A stretch of 64,000 bases of DNA from Streptomyces anulatus. Its GTDB lineage: Bacteria; Actinomycetota; Actinomycetes; Streptomycetales; Streptomycetaceae. Of the stretch, positions 54,199 to 62,547 are shown one piece after another. The position numbers were made by a program, and so were the translations under genes. The stretch is taken from positions 478,032 through 542,031 of the forward strand of contig NZ_BMVK01000005.1 in assembly GCF_014650675.1 (NCBI RefSeq). The letters are read 5' to 3'. The notes below the pieces were generated by a model that made no database searches, was not told the DNA's origin, and was given only the letters and a program-made list of their open reading frames with translations. The first letter of the stretch is position 1; every line of letters begins with the position of its first letter.

Positions 54199-55269
54199 CT
54201 ACGGCACCCGGGCCGTCCACTCCGGCGTACCGAACTTGGTGCGTACGAGTTCCTCGGCGCGTGCCAGTTCGTCGTCCGTCACGCTCCCCGCGGAGAGGCC
54301 GTGACGCTTGCGGAATGACTCGATCATGCGTTCGATGACGGTCTGGCGGGGGAGGCCCGTCTGCCGGCGCAACGGGTCGACGCGCTTCTTCGCGGACCGG
54401 GTGCCCTTGTCGGACATCTTCTCCTTCCCGATCCGCAGCACCTCCAGCATCTTGTCGGCGTCGATGTCGTACGCCATGGTCACGTGGTGCAGCACGGCGC
54501 CCGGACCGCCGTCCGGCCCGACCATCCGCTTCTGCGCGGCCCCGGCGATCTTGCCGACCTCGGTGGCGATGTCGTTGAGCGGCTGGTACCAGGCCTTGAT
54601 GCCCATGTCGGCGAGGGCTTCGAGGACCCAGTCGTCCAGGTAGGCGTAGCTGTCGGCGAACGACAGCCCGGAGACCAGGGACTGCGGGACGGCGAGCGAG
54701 TAGGTGATGGTGGAGCTCGGCTCCGCGAACATCGCGCCACCGCCGGAGATCCGGCGCACGACGTTCACGCCGTGCCGCTCGACGCCCGCCGGGTCCACCT
54801 CGTTGCGCAGCGACTGGAAGCTGCCGATGATCACGGCGGGGGAGTCCCACTCCCAGACCCGCAGCGTCGGCGGCCGGAGCCCCGCCGCGACCTCGGCGGT
54901 GATCACCTCGTCCAGCGCCATGTGCAGGGCGGGCGACTGCGGGGCCTCGTGGATCAGCTGCCAGTCGAAGTCGCTCCACTCCGTGGCCTGCGCGAGCGCC
55001 CGGCGTACGGTGACGGCGACTCCCTCCGCGCTGAGCCCGAGCATCACCGTGGAGTCGGGCAGCGCCGCCTCGATCCGGGCCGCGAGCCCGGCCGTGTCGG
55101 TGTTGGCCGGGGCGCCCTCCAGTGCCGCGTCGATCGCGAGGATCGCCTCGTCGGGTTCGAGGAAGAAGTCCCCGGCGACGCGGACGTTCCGCAGCGCCCC
55201 GCCCTCCACATCCAGGTCCACCACGACCAGCTTGCCGCCGGGAACCTTGTACTCACCGTGCACAGCCAT
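54199..55269 (-). CDS. Lipoate-protein ligase family protein with accessory domain at the N-terminus
   Basis: The 356-residue enzyme would attach lipoate to 2-oxoacid dehydrogenases. The catalytic part (about 110-280) shows NVVRRISGGGAMF and KIAGAAQKRMVG, where the Lys is the conserved lipoyl-AMP-binding residue. Residues 1-75 (HGEYKVPGGKLVVVDLDVEGGALRNVRVAGDFFLEP) look like the LplA C-terminal accessory domain, here placed first, giving a permuted order. The C-terminal tail (RTQTGLPRQTV-type helices) is extra. I start at the ATG at 55269; GAGGG lies seven bases before it. An upstream frame to 55374 exists but overlaps the cobF promoter. Confidence 0.87.
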   Translation of the reverse strand: MAVHGEYKVPGGKLVVVDLDVEGGALRNVRVAGDFFLEPDEAILAIDAALEGAPANTDTAGLAARIEAALPDSTVMLGLSAEGVAVTVRRALAQATEWSDFDWQLIHEAPQSPALHMALDEVITAEVAAGLRPPTLRVWEWDSPAVIIGSFQSLRNEVDPAGVERHGVNVVRRISGGGAMFAEPSSTITYSLAVPQSLVSGLSFADSYAYLDDWVLEALADMGIKAWYQPLNDIATEVGKIAGAAQKRMVGPDGGPGAVLHHVTMAYDIDADKMLEVLRIGKEKMSDKGTRSAKKRVDPLRRQTGLPRQTVIERMIESFRKRHGLSAGSVTDDELARAEELVRTKFGTPEWTARVP

Positions 55270-55372
55270 GCCTCCGCCCTCGGGTCCCGGCCCGTTGTGA
55301 GCCGGACACAAACGTCTATAACGCATGCGCGGGACCGGTTCATCCCGCGCACCCCTGGCATGATCGGCCGAC

Positions 55373-56206
55373 ATGAGCGACGCACCACGTCACATCCTCG
55401 TCATCGGCATGGGCGCCGGCGACCCCGACCACCTGACCCTCGCCGCGGTGAAGGCCATGCGCCGGGCCGACGTCTTCTTCGTGCTGGGCAAGGGCAGGGA
55501 GAAGGACGCGCTGACCCGGCTCCGGCGGGACATCCTCGACGAACACCTGACCGGCCCCTACCGGGTCGTCGAGGCCGAGGACCCGTGGCGGGACCGCACC
55601 CAGCAGGACGGCGGACGCTATGCCTCGGCGGTGCACGACTGGCGCCACCGCCGTGCCGACATCTGCGAACGCCTGATCATCGAGGAGCTCGCACCGGGGC
55701 GGTGCGGAGCCTTCCTGGTGTGGGGCGACCCGTCCCTGTACGACAGCACTCTCGCGATCCTGGACGACATCCGCGGGCGGGGAACGGTGGAGTTCGGGTA
55801 CGAGGTGATCCCCGGCATCAGCAGCGTCTCGGCCCTTGCCGCCCGGCACCGCGTCACCCTGAACCGGGTCGGCCGCCCCATCCACATCACGCCCGGCCGG
55901 CGGCTCGCCCAGGGCTTCCCCGAGGACTGCGACCTCGTCGTGATGCTCGACGGTCACGAGAGCTTCACCCATCTGACGGGCAGGGGGTGGTGGATCCACT
56001 GGGGCGCCTATATCGGGACCCCGGACGAGATCCTGGTCTCCGGGCCGCTCGACGAGGTGGCGGGCCGGATCAGCCGGCTGCGCGCGGAGGCCCGCGAACG
56101 GCACGGCTGGATCATGGACACCTATCTGCTGCGCCGAGGGCCGGGCGACACGGACGCTGCGGTCGGAGCGGATGGCACGGGCGACGCGGACCGTACGAAC
56201 CGCTGA
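55373..56206 (+). CDS. cobF: Precorrin-6A synthase (deacetylating), CobF
   Basis: The 277-residue SAM-dependent methyltransferase of aerobic cobalamin synthesis adds the C1 methyl group and releases acetate. The tetrapyrrole-methylase fold is seen in ILVIGMGAGDPDHLTLAAVKAMRRADVFFVLGKG, GAFLVWGDPSLYDSTLAIL and YEVIPGISSVSALAARHRV. No other cob genes are in the window, so it is detached from the main pathway. It is divergent from the lipoate ligase gene, 103 bp apart. No clear ribosome site is present; CATGAT lies eight bases upstream of the ATG. Confidence 0.93.
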   Translation: MSDAPRHILVIGMGAGDPDHLTLAAVKAMRRADVFFVLGKGREKDALTRLRRDILDEHLTGPYRVVEAEDPWRDRTQQDGGRYASAVHDWRHRRADICERLIIEELAPGRCGAFLVWGDPSLYDSTLAILDDIRGRGTVEFGYEVIPGISSVSALAARHRVTLNRVGRPIHITPGRRLAQGFPEDCDLVVMLDGHESFTHLTGRGWWIHWGAYIGTPDEILVSGPLDEVAGRISRLRAEARERHGWIMDTYLLRRGPGDTDAAVGADGTGDADRTNR

Positions 56207-56270
56207 AAGGTCCGCGTCGAGGCGCGGGCGGCCCCGGCCGCCGCACCTCGTCGTCGGACCTGGGGGAGTG

Positions 56271-56468
56271 TCAGCCCCGGGACTCGTGCGCCCGGATGAC
56301 ACCGAGCCCGTGTCCCAGGCTGGGGCATTCGGCGGTCAGATCGCTGCCGTGCACCAGGTAGTTGTGCACGCGGCCGTCCGTCGGCCGTTCGACGGCGCGG
56401 TACAGCGTGCCGTTCACGGTGATCGTCCAGTCGTCGCCGTCCTGGGCCCACCCGACTGTCTTCTTCAT
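56271..56468 (-). CDS. Small conserved-looking protein of unknown function
   Basis: The 65-residue protein (start MKKTVGWAQDGDDWTITVNGTLYRAVERP) reads as a small beta-rich domain. I do not recognise it. Codon bias is good and GGAAA lies ahead of the ATG. It is convergent with cobF. It could be one of the small orphan proteins common in Streptomyces. Confidence 0.6.
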   Translation of the reverse strand: MKKTVGWAQDGDDWTITVNGTLYRAVERPTDGRVHNYLVHGSDLTAECPSLGHGLGVIRAHESRG

Positions 56469-56821
56469 CTGGCGTTTTCCGTTTCCTCGGTCGGCCTCGC
56501 CGCGGGTCGGCGGCCGTGTAGTGGGAAGAAGAACGGCTTGTGACGCTCGGTGGTTCCGCAGTCCCTACGCCATTCGGTTACATCTGTGTCACTGTCACGT
56601 CCAGTGGACGCGCCCGACCTGACTGGCGGTCAGCAGGATGCTGACGAACAGTCGAACGGGCGGAGAAGACGTGTGGCGCGATGCGGCGGGCATCGCCGGG
56701 GAGCCCGAACCGAAGTCGGCATGCGCTCGGCCGTGTCCCACGTCACCGTCCGAAGTGTGAACTACGGTGTGCGCGGGCCGGGCGTCCCCTTAGGCTGACC
56801 GGTGCAGCTGGTTCGCCCTGT
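56469..56821. other. 353-bp intergenic region ahead of the cobalamin riboswitch
   Basis: No convincing gene is present; short frames crossing it have no ribosome sites. It should contain the metE promoter; TAGGCT at 56791-56796 and TACGGT at 56763-56768 are possible -10 boxes, but neither has a good -35. Confidence 0.45.
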
Positions 56822-56995
56822 CCGCCAGGCAGGGTGTCGCAAGAGGGAACCCGGTGGAAATCCGGGACTGCCCCGCAGCGGTGAGTGGGAACGACCGCCG
56901 TCATACGCACTGGGCCCGGACGGGTCTGGGAAGCGACGGCCACTAGGTGTCTGCCCGGCAGACGTGCCCGCGAGTCCGAAGACCTGCCCGCTGCC
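56822..56995 (+). ncRNA. Cobalamin (AdoCbl-class) riboswitch
   Basis: The leader of metE contains the B12-box elements in order. P1 pairs GGCAGG (56828-56833) with CCTGCC (56983-56988). AAGAGGGAACCCGGTG starts near 56841, GGAAATCCGGGACTGCCCCGC follows, then a GCGGTGAGTGGGA region, GGGAAGCGACGG near 56928 and the closing CGAGTCCGAAGACC. These match the cobalamin aptamer core. When B12 is plentiful, it should turn off the B12-independent methionine synthase. The exact 5' edge is uncertain by about ten bases. Confidence 0.93.
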
Positions 56996-57018
56996 CGCAC
57001 GCGACCGTTCGCGTGCGG
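56995..57018 (+). promoter_or_regulatory. Stem-loop directly after the riboswitch aptamer
   Basis: CCGCACGCGA (56995-57004) and TCGCGTGCGG (57009-57018) pair perfectly around CCGT. It starts right after P1 of the aptamer and could be the expression platform, either as a G/C terminator stem or as a competitor for P1. There are 152 further bases to the metE start. Confidence 0.6.
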
Positions 57019-57170
57019 AGATCTCGGTGACCTCGTGGGCGGGTCGGCGTAACCGTCAGGTGGACGGACACGGTTCGACGTGTCCCGATGTCCGCCCGAC
57101 GCGTCATCCCTTCGCGTCCGCGTCCCGTCCCGGGGTCTGTCATGCAGACACGCTCGCGAAGGAGAGTCAC

Positions 57171-59495
57171 GTGACAGCGAAGCCCGCAGCCGCGGCAGCA
57201 CGGGCCACCGTGTACGGCTACCCCCGCCAGGGTCCGAACCGTGAACTGAAGAAGGCCATCGAGGGCTACTGGAAGGGCCGCGTCGACGCGGCCGCCCTCC
57301 GGGAGACCGCCGCCGAGCTGCGCCGGGGGACCTGGCAGCAGCTCGCCGAGGCCGGCGTCCACGACGTGCCGACCGGTGACTTCTCGTACTACGACCATGT
57401 CCTGGACACCAGCGTCATGGTCGGCGCCGTCCCCGGGCGGCACCGCGCGGCGGTCGACGCCGACGCCCTCGACGGCTACTTCGCCATGGCCCGCGGCACG
57501 CAGGACGTCGCCCCGCTGGAGATGACGAAGTGGTTCGACACCAACTACCACTACTTGGTGCCGGAGTTGGGGCCGGACACGGTGTTCACCGCCGACTCCG
57601 CCAAGCAGGTCGCGGAATGCGCGGAGGCCCTCGCGCTCGGGCACACCCCGCGCCCGGTGCTCGTCGGCCCCGTCACCTACCTCCTGCTCGCCAAGCCGGC
57701 CCCCGGTGTGGCCGCGGACTTCGAACCGCTGACCCTGCTGGACCGGCTGCTTCCCGTGTACGCCGAGGTCCTCGCCGACCTGCGCGCGGCGGGCGCCGCA
57801 TGGGTCCAGCTCGACGAGCCCGCCCTCGTCCAGGACCGCACCCCGGCCGAGCTGAACGCCGCCGCCCGCGCCTACCGCGCGCTCGGCGGCCTCGCCGACC
57901 GGCCCCAACTGCTGGTCGCCTCCTACTTCGGGCGGCTCGGCGAGGCACTGACGGTGCTGGCCAAGGCCCCCGTCGACGGGTTGGCCCTCGACTTCACCGA
58001 GTCCGGCGCGGGGAACCTCGACGACCTCGCGGCGGCCGGCGGCCTGCCCGGCAAGCGGCTGGTCGCCGGTGTCGTGAACGGCCGCAACATCTGGATCAAC
58101 GACTACGAGAAGTCGCTCGCCACCCTCGGCACCCTCCTCGGCCTCGCCGACCGGGTCGACGTCTCCGCCTCCTGCTCCCTGCTGCACGTCCCGCTGGACG
58201 CGGACGCCGAGCGCGACATCGACCCGCAGATCGCCCGCTGGCTCGCCTTCGCCCGGCAGAAGACCGAGGAGATCGTCGTCCTGGCCCGCGGACTGACCGG
58301 CGGCACGGACACCATCGCGGCCGAACTCGCCGCCAACCGCGCCGACCTGGCCTCCCGCGCCGGTGCCGCGCTCACCCGCGACCCGGCCGTCCGCGCCCGC
58401 ACGGCGGCCGTCACCGACGCGGACGGCCGCCGCTCCCAGCCGTACACCGAGCGCTCCGCCGCCCAGCGCGCCCACCTCGGGCTGCCGCTGCTGCCGACGA
58501 CCACCATCGGCTCGTTCCCGCAGACCACCGAACTGCGCACCGCGCGCGCCGACCTGCGTGCGGGGCGGATCGACGAGGCCGGCTACGAGGAGCGCATCAA
58601 GGACGAGATCCGCGAGGTCCTCTCCTTCCAGGAGAAGGCCGGCCTCGACGTCCTGGTGCACGGCGAGCCCGAACGCAACGACATGGTCCAGTACTTCGCC
58701 GAGCAGCTCACCGGCTACCTCGCCACCCAGCACGGCTGGGTGCAGTCGTACGGCACCCGGTACGTACGGCCGCCGGTCCTCGCGGGCGACATCTCGCGCC
58801 CCGAACCGATGACGGTGCGCTGGACCACGTACGCGCAGTCGCTGACCGCACGCCCCGTCAAGGGCATGCTCACCGGACCGGTCACCATGCTCGCCTGGTC
58901 CTTCGTCCGTGACGACCAGCCGCTCGGCGACACCGCACGGCAGGTGGCCCTCGCCCTGCGCGACGAGGTGAACGACCTGGAGGCGAGCGGCACTTCGGTG
59001 ATCCAGGTCGACGAACCCGCGCTGCGCGAGACGCTGCCGCTGCGGGCCGCCGAGCACGCCGCGTACCTGGAGTGGGCGACGGAGTCCTTCCGGCTCGCCA
59101 CCGGAGGAGTGCGGCCGGACACCCAGATCCACACCCACATGTGCTACGCGGAGTTCGGCGACATCGTCCAGGCCATCGACGACCTCGACGCCGACGTCAT
59201 CAGCCTGGAGGCGGCCCGCTCCCATATGCAGGTCGCCCGCGAGCTGGCCGCCCACGGCTACCCCCGCGAGGCCGGACCGGGCGTCTACGACATCCACTCC
59301 CCGCGCATCCCCAGCACCGAAGAGGCCGCGGCCCTGCTGCGCAAGGGGCTTGAGGCCATCCCGGCGTCACGGCTGTGGGTGAACCCGGACTGCGGCCTGA
59401 AGACCCGCGGTTGGCCCGAGACCCGTGCCTCCCTGGAGAACCTGGTCGCCGCGGCGCGGGCGATCCGTGCGGAGCTGCCCACCGAAGCGGCGTGA
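57171..59495 (+). CDS. metE: Cobalamin-independent methionine synthase
   Basis: The 774-residue enzyme transfers the methyl group of methyltetrahydrofolate polyglutamate to homocysteine. The N-terminal half (YGYPRQGPNRELKKAIEGYWKG, MTKWFDTNYHYLVPEL) and the C-terminal catalytic half (LPTTTIGSFPQTTELR, VHGEPERNDMVQYFAEQL, DEPALRETLPL, IHTHMCYAEFGDI with zinc-binding His/Cys, WVNPDCGLKTR with the last Cys) are complete. The start is the GTG at 57171, with GAAGGAGAG seven bases upstream; the open frame before it includes the riboswitch and is not translated. Confidence 0.97.
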   Translation: MTAKPAAAAARATVYGYPRQGPNRELKKAIEGYWKGRVDAAALRETAAELRRGTWQQLAEAGVHDVPTGDFSYYDHVLDTSVMVGAVPGRHRAAVDADALDGYFAMARGTQDVAPLEMTKWFDTNYHYLVPELGPDTVFTADSAKQVAECAEALALGHTPRPVLVGPVTYLLLAKPAPGVAADFEPLTLLDRLLPVYAEVLADLRAAGAAWVQLDEPALVQDRTPAELNAAARAYRALGGLADRPQLLVASYFGRLGEALTVLAKAPVDGLALDFTESGAGNLDDLAAAGGLPGKRLVAGVVNGRNIWINDYEKSLATLGTLLGLADRVDVSASCSLLHVPLDADAERDIDPQIARWLAFARQKTEEIVVLARGLTGGTDTIAAELAANRADLASRAGAALTRDPAVRARTAAVTDADGRRSQPYTERSAAQRAHLGLPLLPTTTIGSFPQTTELRTARADLRAGRIDEAGYEERIKDEIREVLSFQEKAGLDVLVHGEPERNDMVQYFAEQLTGYLATQHGWVQSYGTRYVRPPVLAGDISRPEPMTVRWTTYAQSLTARPVKGMLTGPVTMLAWSFVRDDQPLGDTARQVALALRDEVNDLEASGTSVIQVDEPALRETLPLRAAEHAAYLEWATESFRLATGGVRPDTQIHTHMCYAEFGDIVQAIDDLDADVISLEAARSHMQVARELAAHGYPREAGPGVYDIHSPRIPSTEEAAALLRKGLEAIPASRLWVNPDCGLKTRGWPETRASLENLVAAARAIRAELPTEAA

Positions 59496-59498
59496 CCC

Positions 59499-59541
59499 GG
59501 CCCGGTGCGGGAGCGGGCCACCGCCGCTCCCGCACCGGGCC
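59499..59541 (+). terminator. 17-bp stem-loop after metE
   Basis: The arms 59499-59515 and 59525-59541 are exact complements around a 9-nt loop. It begins three bases past the metE stop codon. Confidence 0.9.
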
Positions 59542-59621
59542 CGCCCGTACGGCTCCGGGAATGTCCGAGCCCGCTGATAGCGTGCCGCTTCCGGCTTGAA
59601 GATCACGAAAGGGCGGCGGAC

Positions 59622-60587
59622 GTGCGGGAAGTGACGTGTCATGAGGTGGGTGCCCAGCGCCTGGACGAGGCGCTGAGCGGCATCGGCGGGCGCACCATGG
59701 GGCGGTGGCACGGGATGCGCTACGACGACGCGTCGCCCGAGCGGCTGCGTGAGACGGCCGACGAGTTGCTCGACCACGTGGCCGCCCGTGTCGCGGCGGA
59801 CGCCCTGCTCGACGACGTCGCGCGTTCGGCGTTGCGGACGGCGGCGGAGTGCCACCTGGGGGAGATGAGCGTCGGGTGCTTCCCCGACGGCGACCAGGAG
59901 CTGCACTTCCCCCTCATCGGTGAGACGCTCACCAGCGAGGACATAGCCTTCGGCGACGTCGTCCGCTTCGGGGGAGGGCAGGCCCCCTCGGCCGGTACCT
60001 GGCTCGACGCGTTCGCGGTCTCCCTGGTCAGCGGGCTCGTATGGGACTGGCAGCGGGTGATCGGACTGCTGCTGCGGAACGACTACGCGCCCGCGATCCA
60101 CGACGGGGTGCCGTACTCGAAGCTCGACTCGGCCTCGGACCCGACGGACCTCGCCGCGATGGACGCACTGTGCCCCTATCTGGCCGAGGCCGAAGGGCAT
60201 CAGCCCCGGCACTGGCCCACCGTTCCCCTCCGCAGGCCGGACGCCGACGAACTCGCGCTCGCCGCAGCGAAGTTGGACGCCTCGGGCGCTCTGACACCGG
60301 ACCAGCGGCTTCTTCGTGTGCTCCTCGATGACGATCAGGCCGCATTCGAGGAGGCGTTGGCGTCCCGGCTCGTCGGCCACCGCGCGAGCGTGGGCCCCGA
60401 CCCCGCGCCCCGAACCCTGCTGCCGCTCCACGCCCTCGCCCTGGCCGCGCTCGCGGTGCAGGCGCACGGGTGGGAACTCGGCCTCCGCTCCGGCTATCTG
60501 CCGCCCGAACTGCTGGGAACCCCCGATGCGCTGCGACGGGCCGGGGAGTCGCGCACGAACAACCTGGGCGGCTGGTACGCGAAGTAG
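59622..60587 (+). CDS. Imm49-family immunity-like protein
   Basis: The 321-residue cytosolic protein matches the Immunity 49 family of polymorphic-toxin systems. The recognisable order is MGRWHGMRYDD, ALRTAAECHLGEMSVGCFPDG, FAVSLVSGLVWDWQRVIGLLLRNDYAPAI, HQPRHWPTVPLRRPDADELALAAAK and LTPDQRLLRVLLDDD, ending in LAVQAHGWELGLRSGYLP. I start at the GTG at 59622, eight bases after AAAGGG. No toxin, secretion or DNase gene is adjacent, so it is an orphan here. In Streptomyces such genes occur in several copies. What it neutralises is unknown. Confidence 0.82.
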   Translation: MREVTCHEVGAQRLDEALSGIGGRTMGRWHGMRYDDASPERLRETADELLDHVAARVAADALLDDVARSALRTAAECHLGEMSVGCFPDGDQELHFPLIGETLTSEDIAFGDVVRFGGGQAPSAGTWLDAFAVSLVSGLVWDWQRVIGLLLRNDYAPAIHDGVPYSKLDSASDPTDLAAMDALCPYLAEAEGHQPRHWPTVPLRRPDADELALAAAKLDASGALTPDQRLLRVLLDDDQAAFEEALASRLVGHRASVGPDPAPRTLLPLHALALAALAVQAHGWELGLRSGYLPPELLGTPDALRRAGESRTNNLGGWYAK

Positions 60588-60724
60588 CGACTGTGCTCCG
60601 GCGGTGCGTCCTCCCGGCGCGGAACCCCGGCGCCGGTCCGCCCCGACTGCGTTCGTCGGAACGGCAGTTCGGATGTCGGTGGATCGCCCGTCCGGCCGGA
60701 GGCCATTCCTGCGCACGGTCGGAG

Positions 60725-60740
60725 TTAGGTTAGCCTAACC
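60725..60740. promoter_or_regulatory. Iron box (IdeR/DmdR1-type operator)
   Basis: TTAGGTTAGCCTAACC contains the exact palindrome GGTTAG-C-CTAACC (60728-60740) and matches 16 of 19 positions of the consensus TTAGGTTAGSCTAACCTAA. It lies about 170 bp ahead of the siderophore decarboxylase gene, where iron-loaded repressor would shut transcription. This makes iron control of the operon very likely. Confidence 0.9.
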
Positions 60741-60842
60741 AGCGAATACCCGGTTGTGGATCTTTCCGTGACCGGAGCCGCCCCGCGCGCGGGCGCCCCT
60801 CCCGCACGACCCCGCCGCGCACCCCGACCGAAGGGCTTCGCC

Positions 60843-60899
60843 ATGCCGCGTGCTCAGGGCCTGCCGTCCTGCGAACTCCCCGTGGAGCGTGGGGTGTGA
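60843..60899 (+). CDS. 18-codon leader ORF coupled to the siderophore operon
   Basis: The ATG at 60843 follows GAAGGG by seven bases, and the frame encodes MPRAQGLPSCELPVERGV. Its TGA (60897-60899) overlaps the decarboxylase GTG (60896) in a GTGTGA, as in translational coupling. It is too short to judge by codon bias. It may be a leader peptide, or just the translated leader of the mRNA. No known family. Confidence 0.45.
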   Translation: MPRAQGLPSCELPVERGV

Positions 60900-62473
60900 G
60901 CGACGGTACGCCGCCGATTCCGGGCCCGGCGGGTCCTCGGGAAGGCCTCGTCGCGGGCGGTGCGCACGGGCCGGGTCGGCTACGGGCCCTCACCGCGATC
61001 GTCCTGGACGCGCTGGAGGACGCCGCCCCGGCCCGGGGCGGACCGCTGCCCGCCGGGGGGCCCGAGGTCGTGGCCCTGAGCACGCTCGCCCGCTGTGCCC
61101 CGGTCCTGCCGGAGGAGGGCGTCGGTCCCGAGGCCGCGCTCGGCGATGTGGTCCGCGCGGTCGCGGAAGGGGCCGCCGATCCGGCCGACCCCGCCTGCGT
61201 CGCCCATCTGCACTGCCCGCCGCTCGCCGTGGCCGTCGCGGCGGACCTGGCCGGGGCGGCCCTCAACCCCTCCATGGACTCCTGGGACCAGGCACCCGCC
61301 GCCGGGGTGATCGAGGAGTTGACCACGGCCGCACTGGCCCGGCTCATCCACCCGACGGCCCCCGCCCCCGACGCCCTCATCACCAGCGGCGGCACCGAGT
61401 CCAACCTGGTCGCCCTGCTGCTCGCCCGGGAACGAGCCGTCCCCGGCACCCTTCGGGTGGTGACCGGGGCCAACGCCCACCACAGCGTCCACCGCGCCGC
61501 GTGGATGCTCGGTCTGCCCGCCCCCGTGGTCGTCGCCTGCCGCGGCGGCCGGATCGACCCGGCCGCCCTCGACGACGCCCTGGCCGCCCTCGCCGGGGCG
61601 CCGCTCCTGGTCGTCGCCACCGCCGGAACCACCGACGAGGGGCGCATCGACCCGCTCCCGGAGATCGCCCGCGTCGCCGAGAGGCACGCGGCCCGACTCC
61701 ACGTCGATGCCGCCTACGGTGGTCCGCTGCTGTTCAGCGAACGGCTCGCCCCGCTCCTCGCGGGCCTGGAGCACGCCGCTTCCGTAACGTTCGACCTGCA
61801 CAAACTCGGCTGGCAGCCGGTAGCCGCCGGAGTGCTGGCCGTCGCGGACGCCGGGATGCTCGCACCGCTGTCGCTGCGCGCCGACTACCTCAACGCCGAC
61901 GACGACACCGAGGCCGGGCTCCCGGACCTGCTGGGCCGTTCGATCCGCACCACCCGGCGCCCCGACGCCCTGAAGATGGCGGTCACGTTCCGGGCGCTCG
62001 GACGCCGGGGACTCGGCGAGCTGGTGGAGCACTGCGTACGCACGGCCCACGAGTTCGGCCGGGCCGTCGACGCCCGCCCCGGACTGCGCCGCCGCCCCGG
62101 CGACATCGGGATCAGCACCGTACTGTTCCGCCCGACGGTGGCCGACGCGCTGCCGGACGAGGCGGGCGACGCCGTGGTCGCCGCAGTCCGCCGCACCCTG
62201 CTCGCCGAGGGGCGCGCCGTCCTCGGCCGCGCGCAGGCGGAGGACGGCGACGGCCGGCGCCGCCTCTGGCTGAAGGCCACACTGCTGCACCCGGACGCCG
62301 CGGCGGCCGAGCTGCTGCCGCTGCTCGACCTCGTCACGGCGGCGGCGGACCGTGCCGCGACCGAAGCCGAGGCGGACGGTGTGGTTACCGGAGCCGACGC
62401 GGACCGTGCAGCGACCGAAGCCCCGGGGGCCGAAGATACCGATGACCCTGCGGCGGAAAGGCTGTCGCCATGA
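60896..62473 (+). CDS. PLP-dependent amino-acid decarboxylase of a siderophore pathway (DesA-like)
   Basis: The 525-residue group II decarboxylase has CVAHLHCPPLAVAVAADLAGAALNPSMDSWDQ, ITSGGTESNLVALLLARERA, HHSVHRAAWMLG, TAGTTDEGRIDPL, LHVDAAYGGPLLF and the PLP-binding Lys303 in FDLHKLGWQP. Together with the next gene it would make the N-hydroxylated diamine (cadaverine or putrescine) of hydroxamate siderophores. It differs from the conserved DesA of desferrioxamine clusters in its N-terminus and its Ala/Asp/Glu-rich C-terminal tail (from about 490), so a second NRPS-independent pathway is plausible. GGAG precedes the GTG by eight bases. Confidence 0.88.
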   Translation: MSDGTPPIPGPAGPREGLVAGGAHGPGRLRALTAIVLDALEDAAPARGGPLPAGGPEVVALSTLARCAPVLPEEGVGPEAALGDVVRAVAEGAADPADPACVAHLHCPPLAVAVAADLAGAALNPSMDSWDQAPAAGVIEELTTAALARLIHPTAPAPDALITSGGTESNLVALLLARERAVPGTLRVVTGANAHHSVHRAAWMLGLPAPVVVACRGGRIDPAALDDALAALAGAPLLVVATAGTTDEGRIDPLPEIARVAERHAARLHVDAAYGGPLLFSERLAPLLAGLEHAASVTFDLHKLGWQPVAAGVLAVADAGMLAPLSLRADYLNADDDTEAGLPDLLGRSIRTTRRPDALKMAVTFRALGRRGLGELVEHCVRTAHEFGRAVDARPGLRRRPGDIGISTVLFRPTVADALPDEAGDAVVAAVRRTLLAEGRAVLGRAQAEDGDGRRRLWLKATLLHPDAAAAELLPLLDLVTAAADRAATEAEADGVVTGADADRAATEAPGAEDTDDPAAERLSP

Positions 62474-62547
62474 CGCCGACGATGCGTACGACGCGCCCGG
62501 GACGACCCCCCGCCGCCCCAGCGACCCCCGCCGGAGGAACCCGATGA
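62470..62547 (+). CDS. 25-codon ORF between the decarboxylase and hydroxylase genes
   Basis: The ATG at 62470 overlaps the decarboxylase stop (ATGA) and the TGA at 62545-62547 overlaps the hydroxylase ATG (ATGA). GAAAGG lies eight bases before it. The predicted peptide is Thr/Pro/Ala/Arg-rich. The exact double 4-nt overlap is unlikely by chance alone, but third-position bias is weak. It may keep ribosomes moving between the two large genes. Confidence 0.4.
   Translation: MTPTMRTTRPGRPPAAPATPAGGTR

Noticed and set aside
56802..57170. Open frame extending metE upstream by 123 codons
   Set aside because: It coincides with the cobalamin riboswitch, and the GTG at 57171 has a strong ribosome site.
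56943..59297. A 784-codon minus-strand frame opposite metE
   Set aside because: metE is certain from its zinc-ligand motifs, and the antisense product is low-complexity.
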